A stretch of 64,000 nt of DNA from Photobacterium swingsii (GTDB taxonomy: Bacteria; Pseudomonadota; Gammaproteobacteria; Enterobacterales; Vibrionaceae): NCBI RefSeq assembly GCF_024346715.1, contig NZ_AP024852.1, positions 496,001 through 560,000 on the forward strand. The letters run 5' to 3'. The position numbers and the translations under genes were made by a program. Positions within the stretch are counted from its first letter, which is position 1; each line of letters begins with the position of its first letter. Below, in pieces: positions 19,136-27,732 of this stretch. The notes under the pieces were generated by a model. It ran no database searches. It worked only from the letters and a program-made list of their open reading frames with translations, and was not told the DNA's origin.

Positions 19136-20020
19136 ATGACCGAGAGTGTAGCCGACAAGGTAGTCGATACTATTACTGAAAACGAGCTAACGTCAGGCGT
19201 ATTGAATGCTGGCACTTGGGTTGCAGATAACCAAGACCTACTGATTCAATATGCGGTTAACCTTGTTTCTGCTTTGCTGATTTTGTTCATTGGTAACTTA
19301 ATCGTTAAAGGCATCGCGAATGGCGTAGCCAAAGTGCTGCGTAAGAAGAACATGGATGATGCGGTTGTTGAGTTCCTTCACTCACTAGTGCGTTACCTAT
19401 TATTTGTTATTGTATTGATTGCAGCTCTAGGCCGTTTGGGCGTGCAAACCGCCTCTGTGGTTGCTGTGATCGGTGCCGCGGGTTTAGCCATTGGTCTTGC
19501 ACTGCAAGGCTCACTGTCTAACTTTGCTGCGGGTGTATTGATTGTTAGCTTCCGTCCATTCAAATCTGGCGATTACGTGGAGATTGGTGGCGTAGCCGGT
19601 TCTGTTGAATCAATTCAGATTTTCTCAACGGTACTTAAAACACCGGATAACAAAATGGTAGTGGTGCCAAACGGTTCTGTTATTGGTAGCCCAATTACTA
19701 ACTATTCTCGTCATGCAACTCGTCGAATCGATTACGTGATTGGTGTGTCTTATGATGCGGATCTTAAGAAGACCAAAGAAGTGTTATCGCGTGTTGTTGC
19801 CGCTGAACCTCGTGTGTTGAAAGATCCTGAAACAACGGTGGGTGTGGTTGCTCTGGCTGATTCATCTGTAAACTTTGTGGTTCGCCCATGGGTGAAAACA
19901 GAAGATTACTGGGGCGTGTACTTTGATTTGCTGCAAGCAATTAAAGAAGAACTGGATAAAGAAAATATCGGTATTCCATTCCCACAAATGGATGTGCACC
20001 TTAATAAGTTAGAAGGCTAA
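19136..20020 (+). CDS. mscS: Small-conductance mechanosensitive channel MscS
   Basis: This 294-residue inner-membrane channel opens under membrane tension and releases solutes during hypo-osmotic shock. Three membrane helices are visible. The pore-lining third one is glycine/alanine-rich (VIGAAGLAIGLALQGSLSNFAAG) and is followed by the beta-domain motif FRPFKSGDYVEIGGVAG and the vestibule signature VPNGSVIGSPITNYSR. Length is close to E. coli MscS (286). In E. coli mscS also lies between fbaA and argO. Confidence 0.97.
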   Translation: MTESVADKVVDTITENELTSGVLNAGTWVADNQDLLIQYAVNLVSALLILFIGNLIVKGIANGVAKVLRKKNMDDAVVEFLHSLVRYLLFVIVLIAALGRLGVQTASVVAVIGAAGLAIGLALQGSLSNFAAGVLIVSFRPFKSGDYVEIGGVAGSVESIQIFSTVLKTPDNKMVVVPNGSVIGSPITNYSRHATRRIDYVIGVSYDADLKKTKEVLSRVVAAEPRVLKDPETTVGVVALADSSVNFVVRPWVKTEDYWGVYFDLLQAIKEELDKENIGIPFPQMDVHLNKLEG

Positions 20021-20050
20021 AGTTACTTTCGCTTATATAGATAACATTAA

Positions 20051-20081
20051 AAATGGCGCTCGATGAGCGCCATTTTTTATA
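20051..20081. terminator. Bidirectional terminator between mscS and the YbaK-like gene
   Basis: An 11-bp stem aaatggcgctc / gagcgccattt with a 3-nt loop is followed by T residues on the plus strand; A residues precede it for use on the minus strand. Confidence 0.92.
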
Positions 20082-20090
20082 TTGGGAGGG

Positions 20091-20597
20091 TTACGCTGGA
20101 ATATCGGTGGGTAAGCGAATCACCTTATTGGGTAACATAGCCAAAAGATCATCCAGGTGCTTGGTTTCAAACGCAAAGGTATGGTCTGGTTTACCTGGGG
20201 TATACATCAGCTCTTGATGTAAATAGACCACAGGGTCGACTAAAAGAATCACCTCATCAGGTAGTGCAAAGGGGCAAACCGCGCCAGGTACACATGCAAT
20301 AGCTGCGATCATTTCTTCATTACTGCACACAGATACGCGTTTACCTATGACTTGCTTGACCAACTTGCTATCAAGACGGCTATCACGGTGGGTTAAGAGT
20401 AGACAGTACCCCCCACCTTTTATCTTCATAAATAGGCTTTTACTTGGTGATGCTGTCCAGCCAAGCTCATTGGCAATGCGAGCGTCTGTGTCGAAATCTA
20501 ATATCGGTTCATGCTGCCATGCTTGATAAGGAACATTCGCACGACTGAATAAGTCGATATTGGTTTGGTAAATCTGTTCTAAGGTATTAAGCGCCAT
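20091..20597 (-). CDS. YbaK/ProX-type aminoacyl-tRNA deacylase domain protein
   Basis: This 168-residue protein matches the YbaK/EbsC (prolyl-tRNA editing) fold. Visible are the SPSKSLFMKIKGGGYCLLLTH segment with the conserved lysine, the RLDSKLVKQVIGKRVSVCSNEE helix, and the GAVCPFALPDEVILLVDP core. Such stand-alone proteins remove mis-charged amino acids from tRNA; which one is acted on here cannot be told. Its start overlaps the end of argO by 11 bases, so it is co-translated with the exporter. A second member of the family is at 33573. Confidence 0.8.
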   Translation of the reverse strand: MALNTLEQIYQTNIDLFSRANVPYQAWQHEPILDFDTDARIANELGWTASPSKSLFMKIKGGGYCLLLTHRDSRLDSKLVKQVIGKRVSVCSNEEMIAAIACVPGAVCPFALPDEVILLVDPVVYLHQELMYTPGKPDHTFAFETKHLDDLLAMLPNKVIRLPTDIPA

Positions 20598-21219
20598 ATT
20601 GTATCCACAGTCCGTTTGCTAAATGGGTAGCAATAAATAACATCATAGCGGCAACGGCCAGATCGATACCGCGTTTTACTTTAGGTTTTGATAATGTTGG
20701 GCCTAGCTTGGCAGCACCAATTGATAGGGTGTAGAACCAAGCAAAAGAGGCAAAGATAGTACCAATCGCAAATGCGATGCGGTCACTGCCTTCAAACTGA
20801 CCGCCAATCGAGCCTAGAATCACCACAGTATCTAAATATAAATGTGGGTTCAATACAGTGACAGCCAGTGCACCTAGGATGACGGCTCGACGACCACGGG
20901 CTGTGACTTGCTGCGCTTGCTCTTCGTCATTTTGTGGCTTCAGAGCGCTACGCAAAGACAGGCTACCGTAAAACAATAGGAACAAGATACCGCCTACAGT
21001 CACTGTGGTTAGTAAGGTTTCATTACTGGATAGCAGTGCACCGCCGCCAAAAATGCCTAGGCTAATAAAGATCACATCACATACGCTACAAATGGTGGCG
21101 GTCGCGAGGTGATGGTTACGCTTTATTCCTTGATTCAAAACGTAAGCATTTTGTGCACCTATTGGGATGATTAAACTTGCCCCTAAACCAAACCCTTGTA
21201 ATAACGCCCAAATGCTCAT
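20587..21219 (-). CDS. argO: LysE-type arginine exporter ArgO
   Basis: A 210-residue membrane exporter of the LysE family. It has the typical start GFGLGASLIIPIGAQNAYVLNQGIK, close to E. coli ArgO, with NPHLYLDTVVILGS in the middle and five to six membrane helices. It expels arginine (and toxic canavanine). The divergent argP gene 166 bases away encodes its known activator in E. coli, and yggE lies beyond, the same set as E. coli yggE-argO-argP. Substrate is inferred from these neighbours. Confidence 0.92.
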   Translation of the reverse strand: MSIWALLQGFGLGASLIIPIGAQNAYVLNQGIKRNHHLATATICSVCDVIFISLGIFGGGALLSSNETLLTTVTVGGILFLLFYGSLSLRSALKPQNDEEQAQQVTARGRRAVILGALAVTVLNPHLYLDTVVILGSIGGQFEGSDRIAFAIGTIFASFAWFYTLSIGAAKLGPTLSKPKVKRGIDLAVAAMMLFIATHLANGLWIQYGA

Positions 21220-21385
21220 GTTTTTACTTACCTTATTGTTCTGTTTTGATATGGCACCAGAACGGCTTACTGGCTACCAAAATGAATGGCGCCAGCGTAC
21301 ACTTAGCGATGGGATTAAGTACAACTAATAAAACTTATACATCATAAGTTCCTCTAATGATCGAAAGCCAAGGTGAGGGAAAGAA

Positions 21386-22282
21386 ATGAGAGGGTTAGAC
21401 TACCGTTGGGTTGCTGCATTGGATGCCGTGATTGCCCAGCGAGGTTTTGAACGCGCAGCTGAACACCTGTGCATTACACAATCTGCGGTCTCTCAGCGGA
21501 TTAAGCAACTCGAAAAACTCATGGCGCAACCCTTATTAGTGCGTGAGCAACCCCCACGGCCGACAGCCGCAGGACAAAAGCTATTAGGGTTATATCGTCG
21601 TGTGCGTTTACTGGAGCAAGAGCTGCTGCCTGAGCTTACACCAGACGATATTAGTCAGCCTTTATCTGTCTCGTTAGCGACCAATGCCGATAGCTTAGCG
21701 ACTTGGTTACTCCCTGCCTTAAGCCCGCTGCTGAAAGCACGTCGGATTGAGTTAACCTTGCTGATTGAAGATGAGGCGCGAACACTCGATCGACTTAGAA
21801 GTGGAGAGGTGGTGGGGGCGATCAGTATGGATGCGACCCCGATGCCTGGTTGTGTGGCGGATTATTTAGGACGGGTGGATTTTCTATGTGTGGCCAGCCC
21901 TGAGTTTCAGGCGCGTTATTTTTCCGATGGCACCACCCGCGACAACCTATTTGCCGCGCCTGCAGTGGCGTTTGACCATCATGATGATATGCATGAGCAA
22001 TTTATCCAGCAGCACTTTAATTTACCGGTTGGTAGCTTGATGAAACACACAGTGCGATCCTCGGAAGCTTTCGTCAAAATGGCGACTGAAGGGCTCGCTT
22101 ATTGCCTGATCCCTCGGATACAAATTATGGATGAACTGGCAGCGGGGGAGCTTGTGAACCTGACCCCAGATATTACGTTAATACGTCGTTTATACTGGCA
22201 TCACTGGGCGCTAGAAAGTGGGGTGTTGACAGAATTATCTGAACGCTTGGTTCAGCATGCTCAGCAGGTTCTACCGCAATAA
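21386..22282 (+). CDS. argP: LysR-family regulator ArgP
   Basis: A 298-residue LysR-type regulator with an N-terminal helix-turn-helix closely matching E. coli ArgP (DYRWVAALDAVIAQRGFERA, then CITQSAVSQRIKQLE). A C-terminal effector domain follows. In E. coli, ArgP activates argO with arginine and holds it inactive with lysine. It is divergent from argO, the standard layout for LysR targets, and the shared region 21220-21385 should hold its binding site. Confidence 0.93.
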   Translation: MRGLDYRWVAALDAVIAQRGFERAAEHLCITQSAVSQRIKQLEKLMAQPLLVREQPPRPTAAGQKLLGLYRRVRLLEQELLPELTPDDISQPLSVSLATNADSLATWLLPALSPLLKARRIELTLLIEDEARTLDRLRSGEVVGAISMDATPMPGCVADYLGRVDFLCVASPEFQARYFSDGTTRDNLFAAPAVAFDHHDDMHEQFIQQHFNLPVGSLMKHTVRSSEAFVKMATEGLAYCLIPRIQIMDELAAGELVNLTPDITLIRRLYWHHWALESGVLTELSERLVQHAQQVLPQ

Positions 22283-22426
22283 GTGATTTAATTGTCAGTT
22301 TGTATTGACGTAACTTCACAATAAAACACTGTGCAAATTGAATTTGCTTTGCTAGAGTACGTTCTTGTTAGGAGGATCCCTGACATTTGTTGTCCAAGAT
22401 ATATTCATGCTTGTAGGAGAAATTCA

Positions 22427-23131
22427 ATGAAAAAAACGTTACTTGCCACTGTACTTGGTGCGACAGCACTACTTTCTACCCATGCGTTTGCGGCTGATGT
22501 GGAATTTCCACACCTGGTCACTCAAGGTAATGGTGAAGTGACCGTCACGGCGGATATGGCTATCTTGCATGTTGAAGTTGCAGAGAAGCGTGAAACAGCC
22601 AAAGAGGCTAAGCAAGCGGTTGATAAAGCGGTGGTGGCTTTCATGGCACGTCTAGAGAAACAAGGCGTGAAACGTGAAAACATTAAGAGTGCGAACATTT
22701 CATTACACCCTGAATACACTTACCCGAAAAACAAAGAGCCTAAATTGATCGGTTACCGTGCAAATCGTCAAGTGACGGTAACGGTGAATGAGTTAGCGAA
22801 GCTGAACACCTACCTTGATGGGTCTTTGGTTGATGGTATTAACCGAATTCAGAATATCGAGCTGAAAAGCAGCAAAGAAGCTGAAATTAAGCAACAGGCT
22901 CGCTTAGCCGCGATTAAAGATGCGAAAGAAAAAGCAGAATCGGTTGCTAGTGGTTTTGGTGAGAGCCTTGATGGTGTGTGGAAAATTACTTACCTGACCC
23001 AAAATGTACAGCCTTATTACGCCCAAGCACGTATGGCATCTTACTCGGCGAATGATGCGGCTGAGAGCTACCAAAATGATCAGTTAGTGATTAAAGATAG
23101 CGTGGATGTCGTATTTAAGTTGGTTGATTAA
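22427..23131 (+). CDS. yggE: SIMPL-domain periplasmic protein YggE
   Basis: This 234-residue protein starts at the ATG at 22427 (MKKTLLATVLGATALLS), preceded by TAGGAGA. A Sec signal peptide ends near AFA. The mature part is a SIMPL/DUF541 domain (VTQGNGEVTVTADMAILHVE, IGYRANRQVTVTV). E. coli YggE lowers oxidative damage by an unknown mechanism. A longer frame begins 96 bases upstream but lacks a signal and ribosome site. It is followed by a strong terminator. Confidence 0.92.
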   Translation: MKKTLLATVLGATALLSTHAFAADVEFPHLVTQGNGEVTVTADMAILHVEVAEKRETAKEAKQAVDKAVVAFMARLEKQGVKRENIKSANISLHPEYTYPKNKEPKLIGYRANRQVTVTVNELAKLNTYLDGSLVDGINRIQNIELKSSKEAEIKQQARLAAIKDAKEKAESVASGFGESLDGVWKITYLTQNVQPYYAQARMASYSANDAAESYQNDQLVIKDSVDVVFKLVD

Positions 23132-23156
23132 TCTGCATACTTAAACTGAAAAATAG

Positions 23157-23185
23157 AAAGGCCGCATGACAATGCGGCCTTTTAC
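23157..23185 (+). terminator. yggE terminator (bidirectional with serA)
   Basis: An 11-bp stem aaaggccgcat / atgcggccttt with a GACA loop lies between the convergent yggE and serA genes. Confidence 0.92.
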
Positions 23186-23217
23186 TGTTTGGCGAACAAC
23201 TCTTTTGGGCTTAGCGC

Positions 23218-24447
23218 TTAGTGCAGAATACGCGCTCTAATCGTTCCTTCGATTTGCTTAAGCTTATTAAGCGCTTCTTCAGAGCGTTCTGTTTCAACAT
23301 CTATCACGACATAACCAATTTCAGCGCCTGTTTGTAGGTATTGTGCTGCGATATTGATGCCTTCTGTGGCGAAAATCGTTGTGATCTGGTTCAGAATACC
23401 TGGGCGGTTTTCATGAATATGAAGTAGACGAGAGCAGTCACGATGTTCTGGTAGCGATACTTCAGGGAAACCAACCGCCGACAAGGTTGAACCGTTATCT
23501 GAGTATTTTGCCAGTTTACCAGCAACTTCAAGGCCGATATTGGCTTGGGCTTCTTGGGTTGAACCACCAATATGTGGGGTCAGTAATACGTTGTCGTATT
23601 GCATGAGTGGCGATTCAAACGGGTCTTTATTGGTTTTAGGCTCAATTGGGAACACATCCACCGCTGCACCTGCAAGGTGTTTACTTTCAAGCGCACTACA
23701 TAACGAATCAATATCAACCACAGTGCCGCGAGCGGCATTGATAAAGATAGAGCCTGGTTTCATACGGGCAAACTCTTCTGCCCCCATCATGTCTTGTGTT
23801 TCAGGGGTTTCAGGGACGTGCAAACTGATCACATCACATTTGTTGAGTAGCTCGCTCATTGAGAAGACTTGTGTGGCGTTACCTAGTGATAGCTTGTTCT
23901 CAATGTCGTAGAAGTAGACTCGCATACCGAGGTTTTCAGCCAGAATACCCAATTGAGTTCCTATGTGCCCATACCCAATAATGCCAAGACGTTTGCCACG
24001 GGCTTCGAATGAAGCATCGGCGGATTTGAACCACTCACCGCGGTGGGCTTTGGCGTTTTTCTCTGGAATACCGCGCAGTAGCAATAATATTTCGCCTAAT
24101 ACTAATTCAGCAACACTACGGGTATTAGAGAAAGGGGCATTGAAAACGGGGATCCCGCGACGTGTTGCTGCTTCTAATTCAACTTGGTTGGTACCAATAC
24201 AAAAACAACCGACAGCCGCGAGTTTCTTCGCAGCAGCAAACACTTCTTCGGTCAGTTGAGTACGAGAGCGGATCCCAACAAAATGCGCGTCTTTGATCGC
24301 TTCAAGCAGTTCATCACCGGCTAATGAGCCTTTGTGGTACTCAATGTTGGTGTAGCCTGCTTGTTGAAGCACTTCAATTGCAGAAGGGTGGAGCCCCTCG
24401 AGTAGAAGCACTTTGATTTTTTCTTTATCCAGTGAAACGTTATTCAT
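23218..24447 (-). CDS. serA: D-3-phosphoglycerate dehydrogenase
   Basis: SerA starts serine synthesis by oxidising 3-phosphoglycerate with NAD. From the ATG at 24447 it is 409 residues (E. coli 410). Domains in order: substrate domain (LLLEGLHPSAIEVL), NAD-binding Rossmann domain (RLGIIGYGHIGTQLGILAE) with FINAARGTVVDIDSL and the His/Glu pair near LLTPHIGGSTQEAQ, then a C-terminal ACT domain (HENRPGILNQIT) for serine feedback. It follows rpiA, as in E. coli and Vibrio. Confidence 0.97.
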   Translation of the reverse strand: MNNVSLDKEKIKVLLLEGLHPSAIEVLQQAGYTNIEYHKGSLAGDELLEAIKDAHFVGIRSRTQLTEEVFAAAKKLAAVGCFCIGTNQVELEAATRRGIPVFNAPFSNTRSVAELVLGEILLLLRGIPEKNAKAHRGEWFKSADASFEARGKRLGIIGYGHIGTQLGILAENLGMRVYFYDIENKLSLGNATQVFSMSELLNKCDVISLHVPETPETQDMMGAEEFARMKPGSIFINAARGTVVDIDSLCSALESKHLAGAAVDVFPIEPKTNKDPFESPLMQYDNVLLTPHIGGSTQEAQANIGLEVAGKLAKYSDNGSTLSAVGFPEVSLPEHRDCSRLLHIHENRPGILNQITTIFATEGINIAAQYLQTGAEIGYVVIDVETERSEEALNKLKQIEGTIRARILH

Positions 24448-24686
24448 GGGGTTCTTATCCTTAAAAACGCAAGTGAAGTTGGGGTCGCTAATTATCCAGT
24501 CTATAGAGCCTAGAGGGCGATACTCCAATACAGTAAAGTTACTGTAAAACAACAGTATACCAGTAGGTTGTAGGGGAGCTGTTGGGTTAGCTCGATACTA
24601 TAAAGACTAGCTTGAAAGCGTATATTGGTTAATAACGTATCAAAAAATAATCAATAAGGGTAAGAATATTACAAAAAAGTGCATAA

Positions 24687-24711
24687 AAAACGGCGCAGAG
24701 GGCGCCGTTTT
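24687..24711 (-). terminator. rpiA terminator
   Basis: A 10-bp stem aaaacggcgc / gcgccgtttt with a 5-nt loop. On the minus strand it ends in six T residues. It separates rpiA from serA; serA therefore needs its own promoter in 24448-24686, which is AT-rich but shows no clear motif. Confidence 0.9.
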
Positions 24712-24744
24712 GTAATCAAGCAACATAACGTATTGGGGATACGG

Positions 24745-25404
24745 TTACTTTTCGAATTTTTTCACGCCTTCAGGGCTACCAACAAGTAGGGCATCAGCAC
24801 CACGAGCAGCAAATAGACCCACGGTTACTACACCTGGCAGGGCGTTGATTTTCTTCTCTAGGTCTTTGGCATCAGTGATCTTCATGTTATGAACATCAAG
24901 AATAATGTTACCGTTGTCTGTTACGCAGCCTTCACGGTAAACAGGATCACCACCTAGTTTAACCAGTTCGCGACCAATGAAAGAGCGAGCCATAGGGATC
25001 ACTTCAACGGGTAATGGAAATTGGCCAAGTACATCGACTTGCTTAGTGTCATCAACGATACAGATGAACTTTTTCGCGATAGCCGCCACGATTTTTTCAC
25101 GTGTTAGTGCTGCACCACCGCCTTTGATCATGTCGAAATCGCCATTGATTTCGTCTGCGCCATCAACGTAAACATCAAGGCTTGATACTTCGTTTGCATC
25201 AAATACAGGAATACCAATCTTCTCTAAGCGTTCGGTTGACGCAACAGAGCTTGAAACAGCACCTTTGATTTCTTCTTTGCGCGATTCAAGAGCATCAATG
25301 AAGTGATTTACGGTTGAGCCTGTGCCCACACCGACAATGCTGCCTTTTTTCACGTAATCGAGTGCAGCCCAGCCGGCAGCTTTTTTCATTTCATCTTGAG
25401 TCAT
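24745..25404 (-). CDS. rpiA: Ribose-5-phosphate isomerase A
   Basis: RpiA interconverts ribose-5-phosphate and ribulose-5-phosphate, supplying the sugar for nucleotides. The 219-residue protein (E. coli 219) has the family motifs [35 protein letters not shown] with the catalytic Asp residues, and [21 protein letters not shown] PurR-like GCAAACGATT box lies upstream. It stands between serA and the 5-formyl-THF cyclo-ligase gene, as in E. coli. Confidence 0.97.
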   Translation of the reverse strand: MTQDEMKKAAGWAALDYVKKGSIVGVGTGSTVNHFIDALESRKEEIKGAVSSSVASTERLEKIGIPVFDANEVSSLDVYVDGADEINGDFDMIKGGGAALTREKIVAAIAKKFICIVDDTKQVDVLGQFPLPVEVIPMARSFIGRELVKLGGDPVYREGCVTDNGNIILDVHNMKITDAKDLEKKINALPGVVTVGLFAARGADALLVGSPEGVKKFEK

Positions 25405-25570
25405 GCTTTATCTCCTGGTCGTAATGATGACGAGCGTTGGGAGCGCTGATTATAGCTAACAGTGTGAACTTCGTCAGGATAAAATGTTGACCTATGTCTC
25501 TGTTTCACCAATAAAAACCAAGACGGCTTTGTAATACAGAGACTTAGCATCAGCAATTTATTTAATACTG

Positions 25571-25586
25571 AGCCAATCGTTTGCTT
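25571..25586. promoter_or_regulatory. PurR-like box upstream of rpiA
   Basis: On the minus strand AAGCAAACGATTGGCT matches 12 of 16 PurR consensus positions and shares GCAAACGATT with the tkt boxes. It lies about 165 bases before the rpiA start. Confidence 0.4.
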
Positions 25587-25619
25587 TTTAGGGGGCTTTT
25601 TGTGCTACTGGTGGTGAAT

Positions 25620-26228
25620 TTATGGTGTTGACCAACTAAATGTACGTGCAGGGGTAATAATGGTGGGTAGAGGAACATCCCATGCTTCATGAGGGAGTTG
25701 TTCTACGAATTGGCAGTTATGAGCAAGTCCAAGTGGATAAGGATGTTGGCGAGAATGATGCCAAGGTGCAAGAGTGCGATCGTAATAACCACCGCCCATG
25801 CCTAGGCGTTGACCTGTGTGATCGAAGGCAACCAGAGGGGTGCAGATAAGATCAAGTTCACGAGCGGGTTTAACCAAACGGATATCGAGTATCGGTTCTT
25901 GGATACCGTAGCGGTTTGCTTGCATTGCTGTTGTGCTGGTGTAGTGAAGAAATAAAAGGTGCCCTTTGCTGAAGGGGTGTAGCACTGGTAAGTAGACATG
26001 TTTATGTTGCTGCCACAGCCAATCAATTACGGGCTGGGTATCAATTTCACCATCATTGGATAAATAGAGTGCGATATGCTGAGCATCTGTAAAGTGGTGA
26101 GACTGCTGGCATTGTTGCAACAATTGCTGAGCGGCTTGGTGTTGCTGGGCTGAAGTTAGTGCTTGGCGCTGAGTGCGCACATGGTGACGAATTAATTGTC
26201 GAGGCGAGCGTGTAACCGTTGAACTCAT
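25620..26228 (-). CDS. 5-formyltetrahydrofolate cyclo-ligase
   Basis: This 202-residue protein converts 5-formyl-THF to 5,10-methenyl-THF with ATP (YgfA/FAU1 in E. coli). Visible are the N-terminal LIRHHVRTQRQALT, the substrate-loop YGIQEP, and the C-terminal ATP-binding FDHTGQRLGMGGGYYDRTL. It follows 6S RNA and is presumably co-transcribed with it, as ssrS-ygfA in E. coli, where YgfA is linked to persister formation. Confidence 0.94.
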   Translation of the reverse strand: MSSTVTRSPRQLIRHHVRTQRQALTSAQQHQAAQQLLQQCQQSHHFTDAQHIALYLSNDGEIDTQPVIDWLWQQHKHVYLPVLHPFSKGHLLFLHYTSTTAMQANRYGIQEPILDIRLVKPARELDLICTPLVAFDHTGQRLGMGGGYYDRTLAPWHHSRQHPYPLGLAHNCQFVEQLPHEAWDVPLPTIITPARTFSWSTP

Positions 26229-26282
26229 AGGTCATCCAATGACGAAAATGAATTGGTAAAGCAAGAACGCTATCTTGAAGGT

Positions 26283-26464
26283 ATGCCCCAAGGTGCCGTG
26301 GTAAATCTAAGCCCTTGAACCAGATGTTCAAGGTGGACCGGCAACATTAACCGTAGGCTTCTCAGTCGGGCTGAGCATGCTCAATAGCTAATAAAAAAGC
26401 CAATCCTGGGTATTTGCTTATCGGCTCGGGGACGTTGATTCACTCACGAACACCCCAGGGTCAA
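26283..26464 (-). ncRNA. ssrS: 6S RNA
   Basis: The transcript lies between zapA and the 5-formyl-THF cyclo-ligase gene, its conserved place. The ends pair: CCCTGGGGTG (26460-26451) with CACCTTGGGG (26295-26286), ten pairs counting G-U. Inside are sequences matching E. coli 6S: GTTCGTGAG, CCCCGAGCCGATA, TTGAGCATGCTC, CTGAGAAGCCT and the CCTTGAAC / GGTTCAAGG arm. 6S RNA mimics an open promoter and binds sigma-70 RNA polymerase in stationary phase. The ends are good to a few bases only. Confidence 0.93.
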
Positions 26465-26471
26465 TTCATTA

Positions 26472-26774
26472 TCAACGCTTTGGTTGATTTTGCAATGCTT
26501 TATCTAACGTTTCTGCTAATTGGCTGATTCGATTGGATAAATCATCGGCTTTATTGTCTTTTTCTCGACGCTCACTATGCAATTCACTGCAAATATTAAG
26601 CCCCGCGAACATTAAAAGTTGTTCTGGATTAGAGACTTTGGTGCGTTCAGACAAGTTTTGCAACCGCTGGTCAAAATCTTCGGCAGCAGCAATAAGCGCG
26701 GCTTCTTGGCCTGTAGGACAATTTACCTTTAAGGTGCGTCCTAGAATTTTGATTTCAACTGCCTGATTACTCAT
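26472..26774 (-). CDS. zapA: Cell division protein ZapA
   Basis: ZapA is a small coiled-coil protein that cross-links FtsZ filaments at the Z ring. From the ATG at 26774 (MSNQAVEIKILGRTLKVNCP) it has 100 residues; the frame runs further upstream without a plausible start. The N-terminal beta domain and C-terminal helix, rich in heptads (RISQLAETLDKALQ), fit the family. It is divergent from ygfB and followed by 6S RNA, the order found in E. coli. Confidence 0.94.
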   Translation of the reverse strand: MSNQAVEIKILGRTLKVNCPTGQEAALIAAAEDFDQRLQNLSERTKVSNPEQLLMFAGLNICSELHSERREKDNKADDLSNRISQLAETLDKALQNQPKR

Positions 26775-27066
26775 AAAGTCTCTTATCTGCTCCGTGTCAG
26801 CGTGTCTGTATGTTACACCCTGCTTGCGATAGGGAGTCAATATAGAATAAAGCCCTTTCAACATGCAAGTCTGTACACTGTGCTTTGCGGCTTAGCACCG
26901 TTTGACTACTCAGTTAATAGGCAGTCTGGTGTAAACATCACCCAAACAAAAGCCATGATGCTAGTTCTATCACAACTGGGGACGCCCTCGTTATTTATGC
27001 CGCAGGGTATAAGTGGTAGCATACCACAATAACGATTTACGCCAATCTAGAGAAGGTAATCACCGC

Positions 27067-27714
27067 ATGAGTGAAGCAAAACTACCCGCTTACAATGTTC
27101 TTGATAGTGAACTAAAAAATCACGGTTTAGCAGTGTCGCCATCTGAGCTACATGGCTTATTGATGGGAATGATTTGTGGTGGTTTAGCGGTATCTGACGA
27201 AAGTTGGGTCGCGGCAGTCTGCGATTATGCTAACCAAGGTGAACCATTACTAGACAGTGCTAAAGCCACTGTACGCCAAGTTTTTGATGCGGCATCTGGC
27301 GAGTTGCATAGCATGGCACAGGTTTTATTTACATCGACAGCGGCAGAATTAGCAGAAAGCCAGTTTGAGGTGACGCTATTACTGCCAGCAGAAAATGAAG
27401 AGTTGGAATTACGCGCTGAAGCATTGAGCGAGTGGGTAACTAACTTTATTTCAGGTATGGGCTTGATGGGCATGAAAAAAGCCGAGTTAACTCCTGATGT
27501 TACTGATGCTGTCTCGGCACTTGAAGAAATTGCGCAGCTTGGTATCAACGAAGATGAAGATATGGACGAACAAGCACAACTGCTTGAGCAAATCATTGCC
27601 TACGTGCCGGAGTGTGTGCTGAGTTGCTTAGTCGGGTTAGGTCAACGCCCTGAGTCGGTTGAGCAGCCTAATATTCCTGGCATGCCAGCAGACGATGAGC
27701 CAACGTTACACTGA
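27067..27714 (+). CDS. ygfB: YgfB/YecA-family protein (UPF0149)
   Basis: A 215-residue UPF0149 protein starting at 27067 (MSEAKLPAYNVLDSEL). It shows the family's LHGLLMGMICGGLA segment and the C-terminal GFISGMG-like LMGM and EEIAQLGINEDEDMDEQ stretches. Very acidic. Function is unclear; in Pseudomonas a homolog affects ampDh3 and beta-lactam resistance. In E. coli and Vibrio pepP comes next and then ubiH; here ubiH begins 18 bases later. Confidence 0.92.
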   Translation: MSEAKLPAYNVLDSELKNHGLAVSPSELHGLLMGMICGGLAVSDESWVAAVCDYANQGEPLLDSAKATVRQVFDAASGELHSMAQVLFTSTAAELAESQFEVTLLLPAENEELELRAEALSEWVTNFISGMGLMGMKKAELTPDVTDAVSALEEIAQLGINEDEDMDEQAQLLEQIIAYVPECVLSCLVGLGQRPESVEQPNIPGMPADDEPTLH

Positions 27715-27732
27715 TCCAATTTGAAGTAAGGG

